From: Membranipora membranacea | Taxonomy: Eukaryota; Bryozoa; Gymnolaemata; Cheilostomatida; Membraniporidae | Direction of reading: 5' to 3' | Length of the DNA: 64,000 nt | Assembly (NCBI GenBank): GCA_914767715.1 | Contig: OU612070.1 | Location: forward strand, 8,511,501-8,575,500 | In this document: one piece after another, positions 38,971 through 49,621 of the stretch | Numbering within the stretch: the first letter of the stretch is position 1 | Layout: each line of letters starts with the position of its first letter | Translations under genes and position numbers: made by a program | Notes under the pieces: generated by a model | The model's database searches: none | What the model was told of the DNA's origin: nothing | Seen by the model: only the letters and a program-made list of their open reading frames with translations

Positions 38971-39431
38971 TTTATTCAGATTTGGTGAAATGCACTTTCA
39001 TTGACATACTAGGGAAAATGAATAGAAGATATTCTGTCTTTGAAGTGTTCAGCAGATATATATGAGCCATTGTACAGTCATTCGTTGGTCCTTCAATTTA
39101 ATGTTTTGACTTATACAGCCTCGGTCAGGTTCCATCATTTCTACCAAAAGAAGGGAATAATAATAGGCCATCCCATTTCTAAAAGAATGTAAAAAAAACC
39201 AGATTGTTATATTTCGTAGTTCTATATTTTATGGACACTATGCAGTGTTGGCAAGATTGATAGAGCTTTACATCTCTTCAAAATGTTAATGTGAATTAGT
39301 TTTCTAGCTCTTACCTTGAATGATGAATGGAAATGTTGAGTTCTACTACTGTCTGTTACTGGTTGGTGTCTGTTTCCAATGACTGTTCAGTAAATGTTTG
39401 GTATCTATGGACGTGTCCCAGTATTTATATA
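38971..39431 (-). other. Putative spliced mini-gene, copy H (inverted)
   Basis: On the minus strand: TATA box 39,423-39,431, exon 1 ending at 39,315, intron 39,314-39,179 (136 bp), exon 2 from 39,178, AATAAA at 38,976-38,971. The 40-codon exon 2 ORF is open. A stem-loop found downstream of the other copies is disrupted here. Confidence 0.5.
39049..39171 (-). CDS. 40-residue ORF in exon 2 of mini-gene H
   Basis: Open over the same 40 codons on the minus strand, with several substitutions (for example His to Leu before the LLV motif) and the MEPDRGCI core kept. Confidence 0.22.
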   Translation of the reverse strand: MAYYYSLLLVEMMEPDRGCISQNIKLKDQRMTVQWLIYIC

Positions 39432-39679
39432 CACAGCTAGTTTGTATCTGGCGACTCTAGCCTTGTCACGCGGCTACAGAAATCTAGCGGCGTGACAATG
39501 CTATGGTGACTCAGGCATTGATTAAAGTTAATTATCCATGATATTGACAAATCATTATTAATAAATGGCAAAAAAGTATCGTCTTATTTCACAATGCAAA
39601 AAACTGGCCGCAAGATTTGGCAGCTTTTCAACAGCGGATCTGTGCGAGAGCAAATCAATTCAAAGAAAGGCGTAAAGGC

Positions 39680-41100
39680 TTAAGGAGTGTGTAAACTGTT
39701 TGCTCACATTTATGGTGATGGTGATTAATTGACAGGAGCTTTGATATGTCCAGGGTTCAATTCCCCTTCCTGTCTCGAGATAATTACCCTGGCTTCTCTC
39801 TGCCCAAACTAGAACACTCAGATCAACTTCAACTAGCAACTCTAACAATAACTCAACCATATAGTTCACTCAGGTAACTCTTATATTCCCCAACCGCACT
39901 GACTGATGGAACATACTCATCCTTCTCACAGGTACAGCATCCTTATTTGAACAACGCCAGGCCTTATAAACTACTGCTGGTAGAAAAACAAATTAATAAT
40001 AACAATTGATAAAGTAAATTTGATCAATAACTATCTTGAAAAGCAAAACTATCGCACTGCTGAGTTTTAAAATTTATGGCAATATTCTCAAATGTGTGAA
40101 AATTAAAAATTCAGGAATTTATATGACTTTAGATCTTGAGCCTAATGCATTTATAGCCTTTGATAGTGTCCACGTGTGTGCAGTGGAAATGTGCAGTTAA
40201 AAAGGGGGAAATTTCGAATGGTGGAAAATTCGCACTGCCTAGGATTTTGAGTAGCTATTCATGGTGAATATAACTTTCTGAAGCATGCCTTTGGAGCTAG
40301 CAAGACAGCATAATTCATAATTTATAATGCAATTAGAAATGAAAACAGTTGTTGTACCTATCATCAAAGATGTGTTCTATCAGTAATAATCAAAATTGTC
40401 CGGGCCTTTGAGAACTATGCGTGACAATCACCTGTTCTCTGGAGAGTATGGTGCTATACCACTACCCTCCCCAAATATGAACAGATTTATTGTAAATTAT
40501 TTGCGGATTTTGAACTGTCTACATTAATATCCTGGTACATTGTTAGTGGTATCACATATATAGTTACGTACTGGGGTTTGTAGGTAATAGGCTTAGATGG
40601 AACTGTGATTACTTATCAAATAATATTAACAGAAGCCTGTTTGTTTCAACGACATTCTATTTCCAATTACAGATTCAATTTGAGTTGCAAATGTTTAACA
40701 GTTCATTTTTATATTCTGGTACAATGCCAGTGGTGTCACATTTACAGTTAGGTGACTCAATATAATAATTAATACTAATAATCATTCTCGAATATCACTT
40801 TTCTCAAGGAGCCTTTTTATGCATTTTTGTTAATCCTTCATTCTTTCGTTGATATGGTCTGATTCGTCGGATATGGACATTGATCGGTCAAAATAAAATA
40901 AAATGCAAAATAAAACAAGGTGTGGTTTGAAGGTAACAGTTTGATTGGAAATTGTAATTATTTAAACTATTACAATTATGACCAAGAACCACCCCAACGC
41001 CCAGCTCACAAAAGATAACACAAAGAGTATCAGCCAGTGACAGCTGTGCCCATTTATGCTTTATCTAATTTCCTCTTCTCAAATCGTTATATGATTATAT
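39680..41100. mobile_element. Foreign insertion of about 1.4 kb in monomer H
   Basis: In monomer G the sequence runs uninterrupted from the 3,395-3,405 region into 3,410-3,430. In H the same flanks are separated by about 1.4 kb not seen elsewhere in the window. No terminal repeats, transposase or RT recognised. A B-box-like GGTTCAATTCC occurs near 39,753 without a good A-box. Several phrases recur inside, such as a 'tggtacaatg/ttg' plus 'gtggtatcacat' block at about 40,530 and about 40,715, pointing to internal duplication. Confidence 0.5.
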
Positions 41101-41494
41101 TCCTTAGGAACGCTGACTCAATCTCATTTCTCTGGGCCGGAATTTCTCTGTGTTTCACACATCTTTCTGACAAACAATAGAACAAAAATAAAACTGTGTC
41201 ATGACGACTTCATTGCCACTGTTGTAATTCAACAATATTAAGAGCCTCTCTCCCATACCTAGTGCCAGCATTCTGCTGGGAATGAGACAACATGATTGAT
41301 GAGTGTATTGATATTCCTTGAGAAAATTTGCAAGAAAATTGTTTACAGTCTGGCACTCACCCAAATTCATTTAGTAATCGAATGAAATAAAAAAATGAAA
41401 ATAATGGAGCCAACTCTCTGTACATCAAACAATGTTTAGGTACTATTGTCACATGATGGTTTTCAAGTTTTTTAACTGACCGCACTCAATATAC

Positions 41495-41960
41495 TAAATA
41501 CTCCTCAGGGTACAGTTTTGTCACCACTGCTTTTCTCGATATATACTGATTTTATCACTTCTGCTACCTCAAGTGTCACAGTGCTAAAATATGCCGATGA
41601 CACGGTTATTATAGGAAATATTCAGTCTTATAGTGATTTTATGTTATACCAAGAAGAAGTTAATAGAATTTGCATACTTTGTGATAATAGCGATCTTTTA
41701 CTGACTCCAACCAAGACACATGAATCGATTTTTACCACAAGCCGTGATCAACCTGTTTTTCCTCAACTATATTGATAACTGTGCTATTCAAACAGCAGAT
41801 GATGTTTTTTACCTAGGAGTACACATTGATTCCGAACTATGATTTTCTAAAATATAAACAAGCCACATCAGTTGAGTCAAAATGCAGACAATGCATGTAT
41901 ATTTTAAAACGTTTTGCCGTCTATGGTGCTTCTTAGCAAATACTTTGCCAGCTTTTCCGT
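41495..41960 (+). pseudogene. Decayed RT piece, copy H
   Basis: Plus-strand copy with PQGTVLSPLLFSIYT, KYADDTVIIG and, in a shifted frame, a YLGV-like segment. Here the PQG and LSPLLF motifs are in frame with YADD. Confidence 0.65.
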
Positions 41961-43271
41961 TCTGTAACAGTTTTATTAGACACTATATCAATGTTATCAA
42001 TACTGTGATAGCTGGTTCCTGAGAGTAGATCTTGAGTAGCAAACTGCTTTTATCGTAGACTTTTTTTTTTTTAGTATCATCCTCTTATTTTTTACTATTT
42101 CTTCACAAAGTGGCAATCTAAGTTTTATCTCGCCAATTTTTTGTTAAAAATTGTATGACAAATAAAGAACCAATCATTGGTAAGTAGCCTGTTAGCAGGA
42201 TTGCCTAGTTACACACTAGCTCATTAGGGACAGTTCTGATCTTGTCCATATGCTGTGTTCACCTTGTAAGCTTCTGGGTCTTAAACATTTAATATCTTCA
42301 CTTTTTGTAGGCTTAAGGATATCTTCAGGAACTGGACCTGCCAAATTGCTAATGGAGCGAAACATTGTGCACTTTATCATGTCATTGCAGACTAATTAAA
42401 CTCCTAAAAATGATAACGATATCTGCATAAATGTTGGTGATATTCAGTTTCCCATCAAATAATGGACATTAACTTCAGAATTTTTTTGTTCTGTCGTGCA
42501 TTAATTTTACGGATAGCAAAAAAAGGTAATTCCTGTCTTTCTAAAGCTTTGGTGACATCGCTTTGAACAGAGAGTGCAATACTAATTTATCAGGAAATGG
42601 GTTTTTTTGCAAATCTGGCAATCTTGAGTCCGGCATGTCACTTACTCATATCAAAACTTGACTAGGACTATTAAGTGTATTGATTGTAATTTGCTGTGAT
42701 TCGAGGTTTCCTGGGACAGGATCAGTGATATGTGATATCTTCCGGACTATCTATGCCTACCATGAGAAATTTGATTACAACCATAATTAAATGTGGATAT
42801 CCATTTCATGCATAAAAAAGCTCACGGCCATTGATAGTCTTGATACCCTGTGATGGAAATTGGAGAAAAACCATGATGTTGCTTGTTTTTTGGTTTTGTT
42901 GCTGGTAAAAGTACGGGTCTACGAACTTATACCAATAAGGCACAGGAGCGTTTTAGGTCGGATGCCCTGCGTGACACCACCATGTTTTGCTGGGAATCGA
43001 ACACTTGCTGATCCATTTCATGTATATTCTGTCCAGCATATAAAATCATTTCATTATCATCCTCTAATAGGATGCGTGATAGATAATATTTCTTTTCTCA
43101 TAAGAGAGTTGTGGTGTTTCAGGCTAGAAACAAAAAGTAACGGACTTGGTTCCATTTTAGGGGTGTTGAGATATTGTAAATATGTCTTTTTATCAAATAC
43201 ATTGAATCTGATACAGGTTCGCTTTATATGTAATCTTGAAATTCAGGTAGGACTGCATAAGAAACACTTAA

Positions 43272-43922
43272 AGACTTTGTTTGAGGCTGCTCTTTTGTAT
43301 CACAGCTTATTCTCCATATTTTATTCTATCATGTGAGCGATTTTCAGGAAGGTTTTGAAGGAAGTTATGGCCTCTCAAACCTCCAAGGTGACGGCAATTT
43401 AGTTGCAGTAAGAATCAGCCGTCAATCCCTAGGGTACGTCACAACCATCATACTTATTGCGATACACTAATAAATATGTTTATGATCAAAATGTTCAGAT
43501 ATGTAACTGTCTTGAACCCAGGTCCAAATGGCTTTGCAGGCAACGCCGCTAACACTTAGCTATATTGCCTACTGGCTCAGTGTGTTGGTCCAAGATGGTA
43601 GCGTCGTTGCCTATAGGTATGGGGACCTGGGTTCGATTCCCACCCAGGTCTGAATTTTGATCATCATCTTATCTGTGTTATTATTAGTTTATTAACTAAT
43701 AACTCATAATAAGTATGACCATAGACAAAACACATGTCTATGGTTGTGACGTACCCCAGGGGAAACATTCGCTTATTCCCAATGCCGATTGAAGGCAATC
43801 ACCCTGGAGGTTTGAGAGGCCATAACTTCCTCAATATTTGGATTCTAAAGCTGAAAATCGCTCACATGATAGAATAAAATATGGAGAATAAGATGTGATA
43901 CAAAAGAGCAGCCTCAACCTCT
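43272..43922. mobile_element. Fold-back element flanked by TTAA, with tRNA-like centre
   Basis: TTAA occurs immediately on both sides (43,268-43,271 and 43,923-43,926). The paralogous site at about 676-690 has a single TTAA in otherwise matching flanks, so this is a clean insertion of 651 bp. The two halves are inverted copies of one another for nearly the whole length: the outer 70 bp match closely, and inner parts near 43,380-43,470 match 43,735-43,830. No transposase ORF. TTAA duplication is typical of piggyBac-type transposition, but the termini do not show the usual CCC start, so the family is open. The centre carries tRNA promoter-like boxes. Confidence 0.8.
43574..43652 (+). ncRNA. tRNA-like sequence at the centre of the fold-back element
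   Basis: An A-box-like TGGTCCAAGATGG (43,586-43,598) precedes a perfect B-box GGTTCGATTCC (43,630-43,640). The other arm holds a decayed mirror copy near 43,505-43,555. No convincing acceptor stem, so it is not a working tRNA gene; a tRNA-derived SINE head captured or duplicated in the element is more likely. Confidence 0.4.
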
Positions 43923-45078
43923 TTAAATAACATAATCCAATGCCTTTCTATTTCAACAACATTCAGTTTACAATTACGAGTGTAACGAGAGTTTGAGACT
44001 GTTTGTCTCTGTATCATTGTCAGCACCGCCACCTTGTAGGTGATATTATGTTTACAGTAATGTATGGTTAGATGGTAACGGTTTGGGGGAAAAATGTGAC
44101 TTTTCAAATTCTTACTCACATGACTATAAAACTACCAAGTTCTACCACAACTGTCTCGACAGCTGGGAACAATGGAAAACTCATATCTCTACTGTATCTA
44201 GTTTCCTTATTACAAATGACAAAGTGATTATGTTCCAGAGCAAACCTGAGTCAATCTTTGGAAATTGACGCTGCACAAGTTTCCTAGTTAATTGCCCGTG
44301 ATAATTGCAAATCGATTAACAAAATGATGCATTGTGTCATGTCACCAGGCAAAAAATTGGCCGCTTGTTTGGCAGCTTTTTCAACAGCGGATCTGTGCAA
44401 TAACAATTTAATTTGATGATATCGTCGGGTTAACCATTTAATATACACTATTTACTTTCCTTTCTTTTCATCTATGTGCAAAAGAATGCAGCATGTTCAA
44501 GCATGTCATGGCCACATTGGCTGTCTCGAGGCCACTCTTGCTCCTCTTCACATAATTCAACAATTATACAATCAGAATTAGTCAACATGACCGATAAAGT
44601 GTATTGCTTTTTCTAGATTAATTTGAAAGAAGTCTGGCGAACAACATTGAGGGTCGATTGGCGAATAGCTTGTTAGCGTTACTACTTAGTTACGCACTGG
44701 GTTATTAGGGACAGTTCTGAACAAGACCATGTGCTGTGTTCACCCTATGTGGTTCTGAGGCTACAACATTTCACAACCACACTTTTTGTAGGTTTTAGGT
44801 ACATAGATAACCTGCCAAATCGCTAATGCAGAGAATCATTGCCCATTCATTGCATGACTAGTTAAACTCCTGAAAACAACAACATAGCTGCATAAATATT
44901 GGTGATATTCAGTTGTCCAAAAGATATAGGACATTAAGTTCAGAGCATTTTTTTGTCATGTTGTTCTGGCATGCATAAATGTGATACATTAAAAAATAAG
45001 TTATTTGAAGACACGGTTTTGAAGAGAAAGTGTTTTTTTCCAAGTACTAAGTTGTAGAAGCAAAGTTTTTGCCCACAA

Positions 45079-48000
45079 AATTTCAGTTTTGTGCTTTTGG
45101 GTTATATGCCTGTAGGATGTTTGTTGCGCTATATTCTATGGCTGTAATAACTGAGAATAATTGTGGGGGGAGGTTCACCACATAATACGACATCGATACT
45201 CAGGCTTTCTACCTCATAGGTTGTATGGAACGGTCAGCCGTTTTGATTTGCACTTATATTGACATAGCCAATTGCCCGTCCATCATAAACTCAATCGACA
45301 ACCTGAGTGTATGCCATCCACACCCCTGAAGTTTTCTGGCATCTATGATTGTGCGGCATTTCTAATGTAAATTATCGATTGATGATTGAACTACAGAGGT
45401 TTATTCCCAATAGCAATACTGATGTGCTGTGGTCTCTGAAATGTTATATACTGTTAACAAAATTTACCATGCACTATGCAGGGCCTTATAGAAGCATTGT
45501 TAGGGGTCAGGGTCAGGGTATGGGTTGATCTAACTACAGTTGTACGATTAATTAGGGTGTATATCCTAAAGGGTAATGTAGACAAACGAGTAAGGTTTCA
45601 AAATAGGAGTGTCCAAATTTACTGACTTTGAAGGGAGTGGGGGCTTTGAACTTACCTGGTGCTATGCGCGAGGAATTTCCACGGCATTGCTATGGCAATG
45701 TTAGGGCAGTATGTTAGGCACTGGGTGTTAGTGTTTCCCATAAAATTGCTAAATTGACAATCCCGTCTATCAGGTAATCAAGGGATACTGTTGTTTCAGT
45801 GAGGTGTCATTTTCATGATGAGAAATTCAACAGAATGGTTAAAACCTGATAAAAAAGACAGATATGTGCGAAGATGCTGACTTTTTGTATCATGCTGTAT
45901 CATGATTTCCGCTTTTTTGATTGGAATCCAAAGGTCTCAAACTAAATACCCTTAATTCGTCGAACAATTAAATCCCATGTTTCAGTAATTGGTAAAAAAT
46001 ACGATTCCAAATAAATTTTGGGGTTTTTTGCTGTATGACCTTTTAATTGAAAACCTAAATGTATTTGCTTAAAATCTAATCCTCATTTCGAAAACACAAA
46101 TCTATGTTTCACTAATTCGTAAAACAGAATTTATTTGTTCACCAAAAAATTGTGTGTTTTGCTTTATAAATGCAGCAGAGTGTTTTCTCTCAAATTACAT
46201 GGTATGTGACAACAGCAGGCTCATTGTAAAGTTTTTCATATATATCTTAATTGTGGAACAGGTACTCGTATGGACAAGTGCAACTTCACATTTTAATAAT
46301 CGGCCAGATTTAAAATATGAAACCGCGTGTTATCCGTATTTCTGCCCTGACCCTGAATGCCAATTACCTCAATCAACCAGTATTCACGCTTGAAGTCTTT
46401 GAGCACTGCTAAACAGCAATATCTTCCTGCGTGTTACTTTGATATGGTCGATAACTCTACATACCAACGGTACTGTGTAAGGTTCAAATGCCAACCATAG
46501 AGGTTTTTGTGCAATCATTGCTGTTGCTGTTGGATGTTAATACTATAATCCTCATCTCGAACGGTTAGGTGAGTATATTCCTAGGAAACCTAACTCGGTT
46601 TCTTCTGCTCTGGCCTATGACCATGGTTTGAGAAGACTGATTGAGTTCGCTCCCCCTTGACATTTAGTAGACAACTCCTAACTTTTTGCCAGTTGATCAG
46701 TGTTTGCAATTGACTAAGGGTCTCAATCTTCCTTACAAGAGGGAATTGGGTGGTGTCATTAGAAAGATGATATAAGTTGAAGTTAATTTAACATGATCAT
46801 GATAATTATTGACAAAAAGAGGTGTTGTGAGTTTTGAAGATGCAAAAAATTGGCCATAAATTTGACAACTTTTCAGCTATATTCTGTTGTCCAAACATAA
46901 GGGACATGGGTATTTATGCCGGCATTCTATAATCTTTAATCAGTTGGGGTCATGCATCATTTGATATAAATTTTTCCACTTTTTGCTTGTCGTTAAATAT
47001 TTTGCTTTCACTTCAAACAGAAGTTTTCTAACCTGAATTCTGATATTATCTTTAAGTTTTTAGGAAAGCAAAAAACAACCACTGTTCATATCAAAGCGAG
47101 CTTGTAGCAATGAAAAAGAACTAAAAAACTAATTTACTTGCGCAAAGATAATAGTGAATGATATAAACGGCTTCCAAGTGTGAAATCCCAGAGTCTAGAA
47201 GGGTATAGAGCATGCATAGCCAACCTTTTTTTCGGGTTTGGCCAATTTTTGTTGGGGAGCATACCAATTGGCCGCACCACTTTGAGATACAGAATGGGGA
47301 TTATTTGTGCCTGTTTCCTACGGTTTTAAAGTGATAGGGCGGGGTGGGTGCCTAAAGGTGAGGGTATATGGGGCTTCCCTCAGCAAATCTTTTGAAAATA
47401 GAGGCAGTTTTAGGCATTCTAGCCCTATTTAGGAAGAAAACTTGCAAGCAACCGGACACAGGAATCCTTGAGTAACAATAGAATTTGAGGGACATCATAT
47501 CATTCTGACCCCTTCCATACTTCATACTTGATATGAAAATTCAGTGATTGTATTGCGGAGGGTTGTGAATGTTTGACAGCAAATTTTCACAGTGATTGAA
47601 AAGATCACATTGGAGTCCTAGGAGATAGGAACCAGAGCTCTAACTGAATTAACTGCTTACAGAGAAGAAGAGGATTAGCAGTCAAGAAAGTTTGTGATTT
47701 TGGTAGCTTGTCCGTGAATAGAATAACGATAAAAGTCAATAGGCGAGCAATTTCCAGTCAAAGTTCTTGTTTTAATAACCATCACAGAGCAATGTGAACA
47801 CTTTACCGCAGAAAATATTTTGGATGAAACACCATGACCAGTGAAACTTTACAAGGTCAAACCCTTGGCCCCTCTGCAATCAATTTAGAACATGCGATTT
47901 TAAGAGGCTGTGATTTCGAGCCATGCCCATATTGTCCTAGAGGTATTTTTTTGAGGCGGGCCGTAGTGCATAAGGATGGCTCACATGTTTTGTTTTAAAT

Positions 48001-48370
48001 TTGCTGATGAGCATTGAACATTATAACATAGAGAACTTGCTTACCTCATTGAAATAGAGCAACAATTGGACTTTTCTATGTGCGCTAGCTGGAATATCAG
48101 TTGTTACAGAATACTGAGGGATTTCTTTTTATATATTTTTTTAACAAAGATGAGAACATGTGTCTCAATTGTTTTCTGTGGTAATGGTGCCAGCTTGGCC
48201 AAAGTTGAGCATCGCTGGTCTAGAGTATGTTATCTCACCTTTCTAAGATTAACACTGAAATTCTCATTCAAGGTAAAGAGAAATTAGTGCCACTTGCGTC
48301 ATACAAAAATATTTTTTATTATCTTTAATCCTCCTTTGGCTGCTCTGCCAAGATAACTTCTAAAAAAAAA
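45079..48370. other. No gene recognised; decayed array scraps
   Basis: No exon chain, RNA gene or intact element seen. Two short stretches still resemble the array: about 46,645-46,705 (like 10,490-10,540 inverted) and about 46,777-46,880 (like 3,255-3,360). The rest is AT-rich with only short chance ORFs. Confidence 0.5.
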
Positions 48371-48379
48371 AGCAGATAC

Positions 48380-48540
48380 ACAGATGAGGTATACACCTGA
48401 GGATGCTGTGGGCTGGAGCAATCAACCTTGAAAGCTCCCCCAGTGGGACTCAATCCTACAATTCCTATGGCACCAATCACCAGGAAGTGAATAGTAAGCG
48501 CGCTAACCGATCGCGCCATCTCACCATGTCCAAAAAAGAA
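48380..48540 (-). repeat. Possible tRNA-derived SINE
   Basis: On the minus strand an A-box-like TGGCGCGATCGGTTAGCGCG (about 48,503-48,522) is followed by GGATTGAGTCCC (about 48,440), a B-box with changes. The spacing is longer than in a tRNA and the acceptor arms do not pair, so it is a SINE-like relic at best. Confidence 0.35.
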
Positions 48541-49348
48541 CGGTTGATGGCACTAATTAGCATGCACCCTATTCACTGCTCATTTTACACATGCGCTATA
48601 CACCTCATTGAGAGTTTTTTTAGAAATGTGCACTGCTCACATCTTTGGTTGGTGGCTCCAGTACAACTGATGATTGATGGCATTGTAATTCAAGGCTCAA
48701 AACCGGCATGACTAGCTTCTGACATTGCAGATAGTTGTACCAAACCTTCTTTTTATCATAAGTGCAAATTGAATTAGATGCAGCATTTATTCCAATTTTT
48801 CTATCCATCTAGCTTTGTCCGCTGGCGTATTAAAGATTCAAATAAAAGTTGAATGGTTCATTTATTATGGAATATGATTCTCACGCTAAATTTATTCATT
48901 GGAATACAGCAGGCTCAAAATTAAAATTTATAATTCCCTTTATATAGTCACTCATTTTACGAGCATCTAATAGTGGTAGAGGTATCTGTGTAGCTGTATT
49001 TTTTGGAAAGTTATTTATTAAAGAAGAAGTAGATAAACAGTATCGCGAAAGTAATGACACAGATTATCTTGAGATCGGACCAAATCTGATGTTTTATCGC
49101 CTTATAAAACAAACCTTCAATACGATAACTATGAGCTTAGAATCATTCGCCAACAATTTATGACAACTCCTCAATTAGAAGGGAAATGACTTAAAAAAAC
49201 AATACCACATAAAAAATAGACTCGCAAACACTATACAACCTGCTAACTGGGAGGAGATTTAGAAGCTATTATTTAGACCTCAAAGCGCTATCCAAAAAAA
49301 CCAAAGATCATCAAAACTGTACCGAAATTCGTTGATTTTAGGAGGGAT

Positions 49349-49354
49349 TTTATT
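49349..49354 (-). promoter_or_regulatory. Polyadenylation signal of the sulfotransferase gene
   Basis: AATAAA on the minus strand about 80 bp after the stop codon. Confidence 0.5.
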
Positions 49355-49431
49355 TCAATAACAGTTAGGGATAATACCAGTTGGGTTTGTGAGAAGAAAT
49401 TGGGATGACAATTTATCTTTTGCCTCTTTTA

Positions 49432-49621
49432 TTAATGCAGATCTAGAACTTTGTTGAATTTAGCGGAGTAGAGGTTTTTCACATATGATATGCTTTCCTC
49501 TATTCTCTCAGATGTAAGTGACCTAAGTTCGTCTTTACTATCTGCTATAAGAGGTACATGTGGTCTTTTCTTCGCCTCAGTTTTCTGAAAGTTTTCTCGA
49601 AAACAGTTATTCCTTTTAAAC
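49432..49621 (-). CDS. Sulfotransferase exon 6 and stop
   Basis: Acceptor TGTTATTTCAG at 49,622. Residues 278-340, ending with TAA. Contains the Cys expected after the YDDL region (C284) and an amphipathic C-terminal stretch, as in the family. Frame and phase agree with both exon 5 endings. Confidence 0.7.

Larger units (their letters stand above)
36291..45078 (-). repeat. Array segment 3: monomer H and partial units, inverted
   Basis: From about 36,291 the monomer sequence continues as reverse complement: optional block S1 (36,291-37,590), small ORF region (about 38,300-38,600), mini-gene H (38,971-39,431), RT piece on plus (41,495-41,960) and the 42,570 landmark. Recognisable homology to 11,250-11,640 read inverted ends near 45,078, which I take as the right edge of the array. 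Two foreign insertions interrupt it, at about 39,680-41,100 and 43,272-43,922. A region near 44,200-44,400 matches 20,480-20,660 inverted. Confidence 0.8.

Noticed and set aside
42860-43336. 158-codon ORF on plus
   Set aside because: It runs through monomer sequence that is broken by stops in every other copy and crosses the edge of the fold-back insertion at 43,272; no domain seen.
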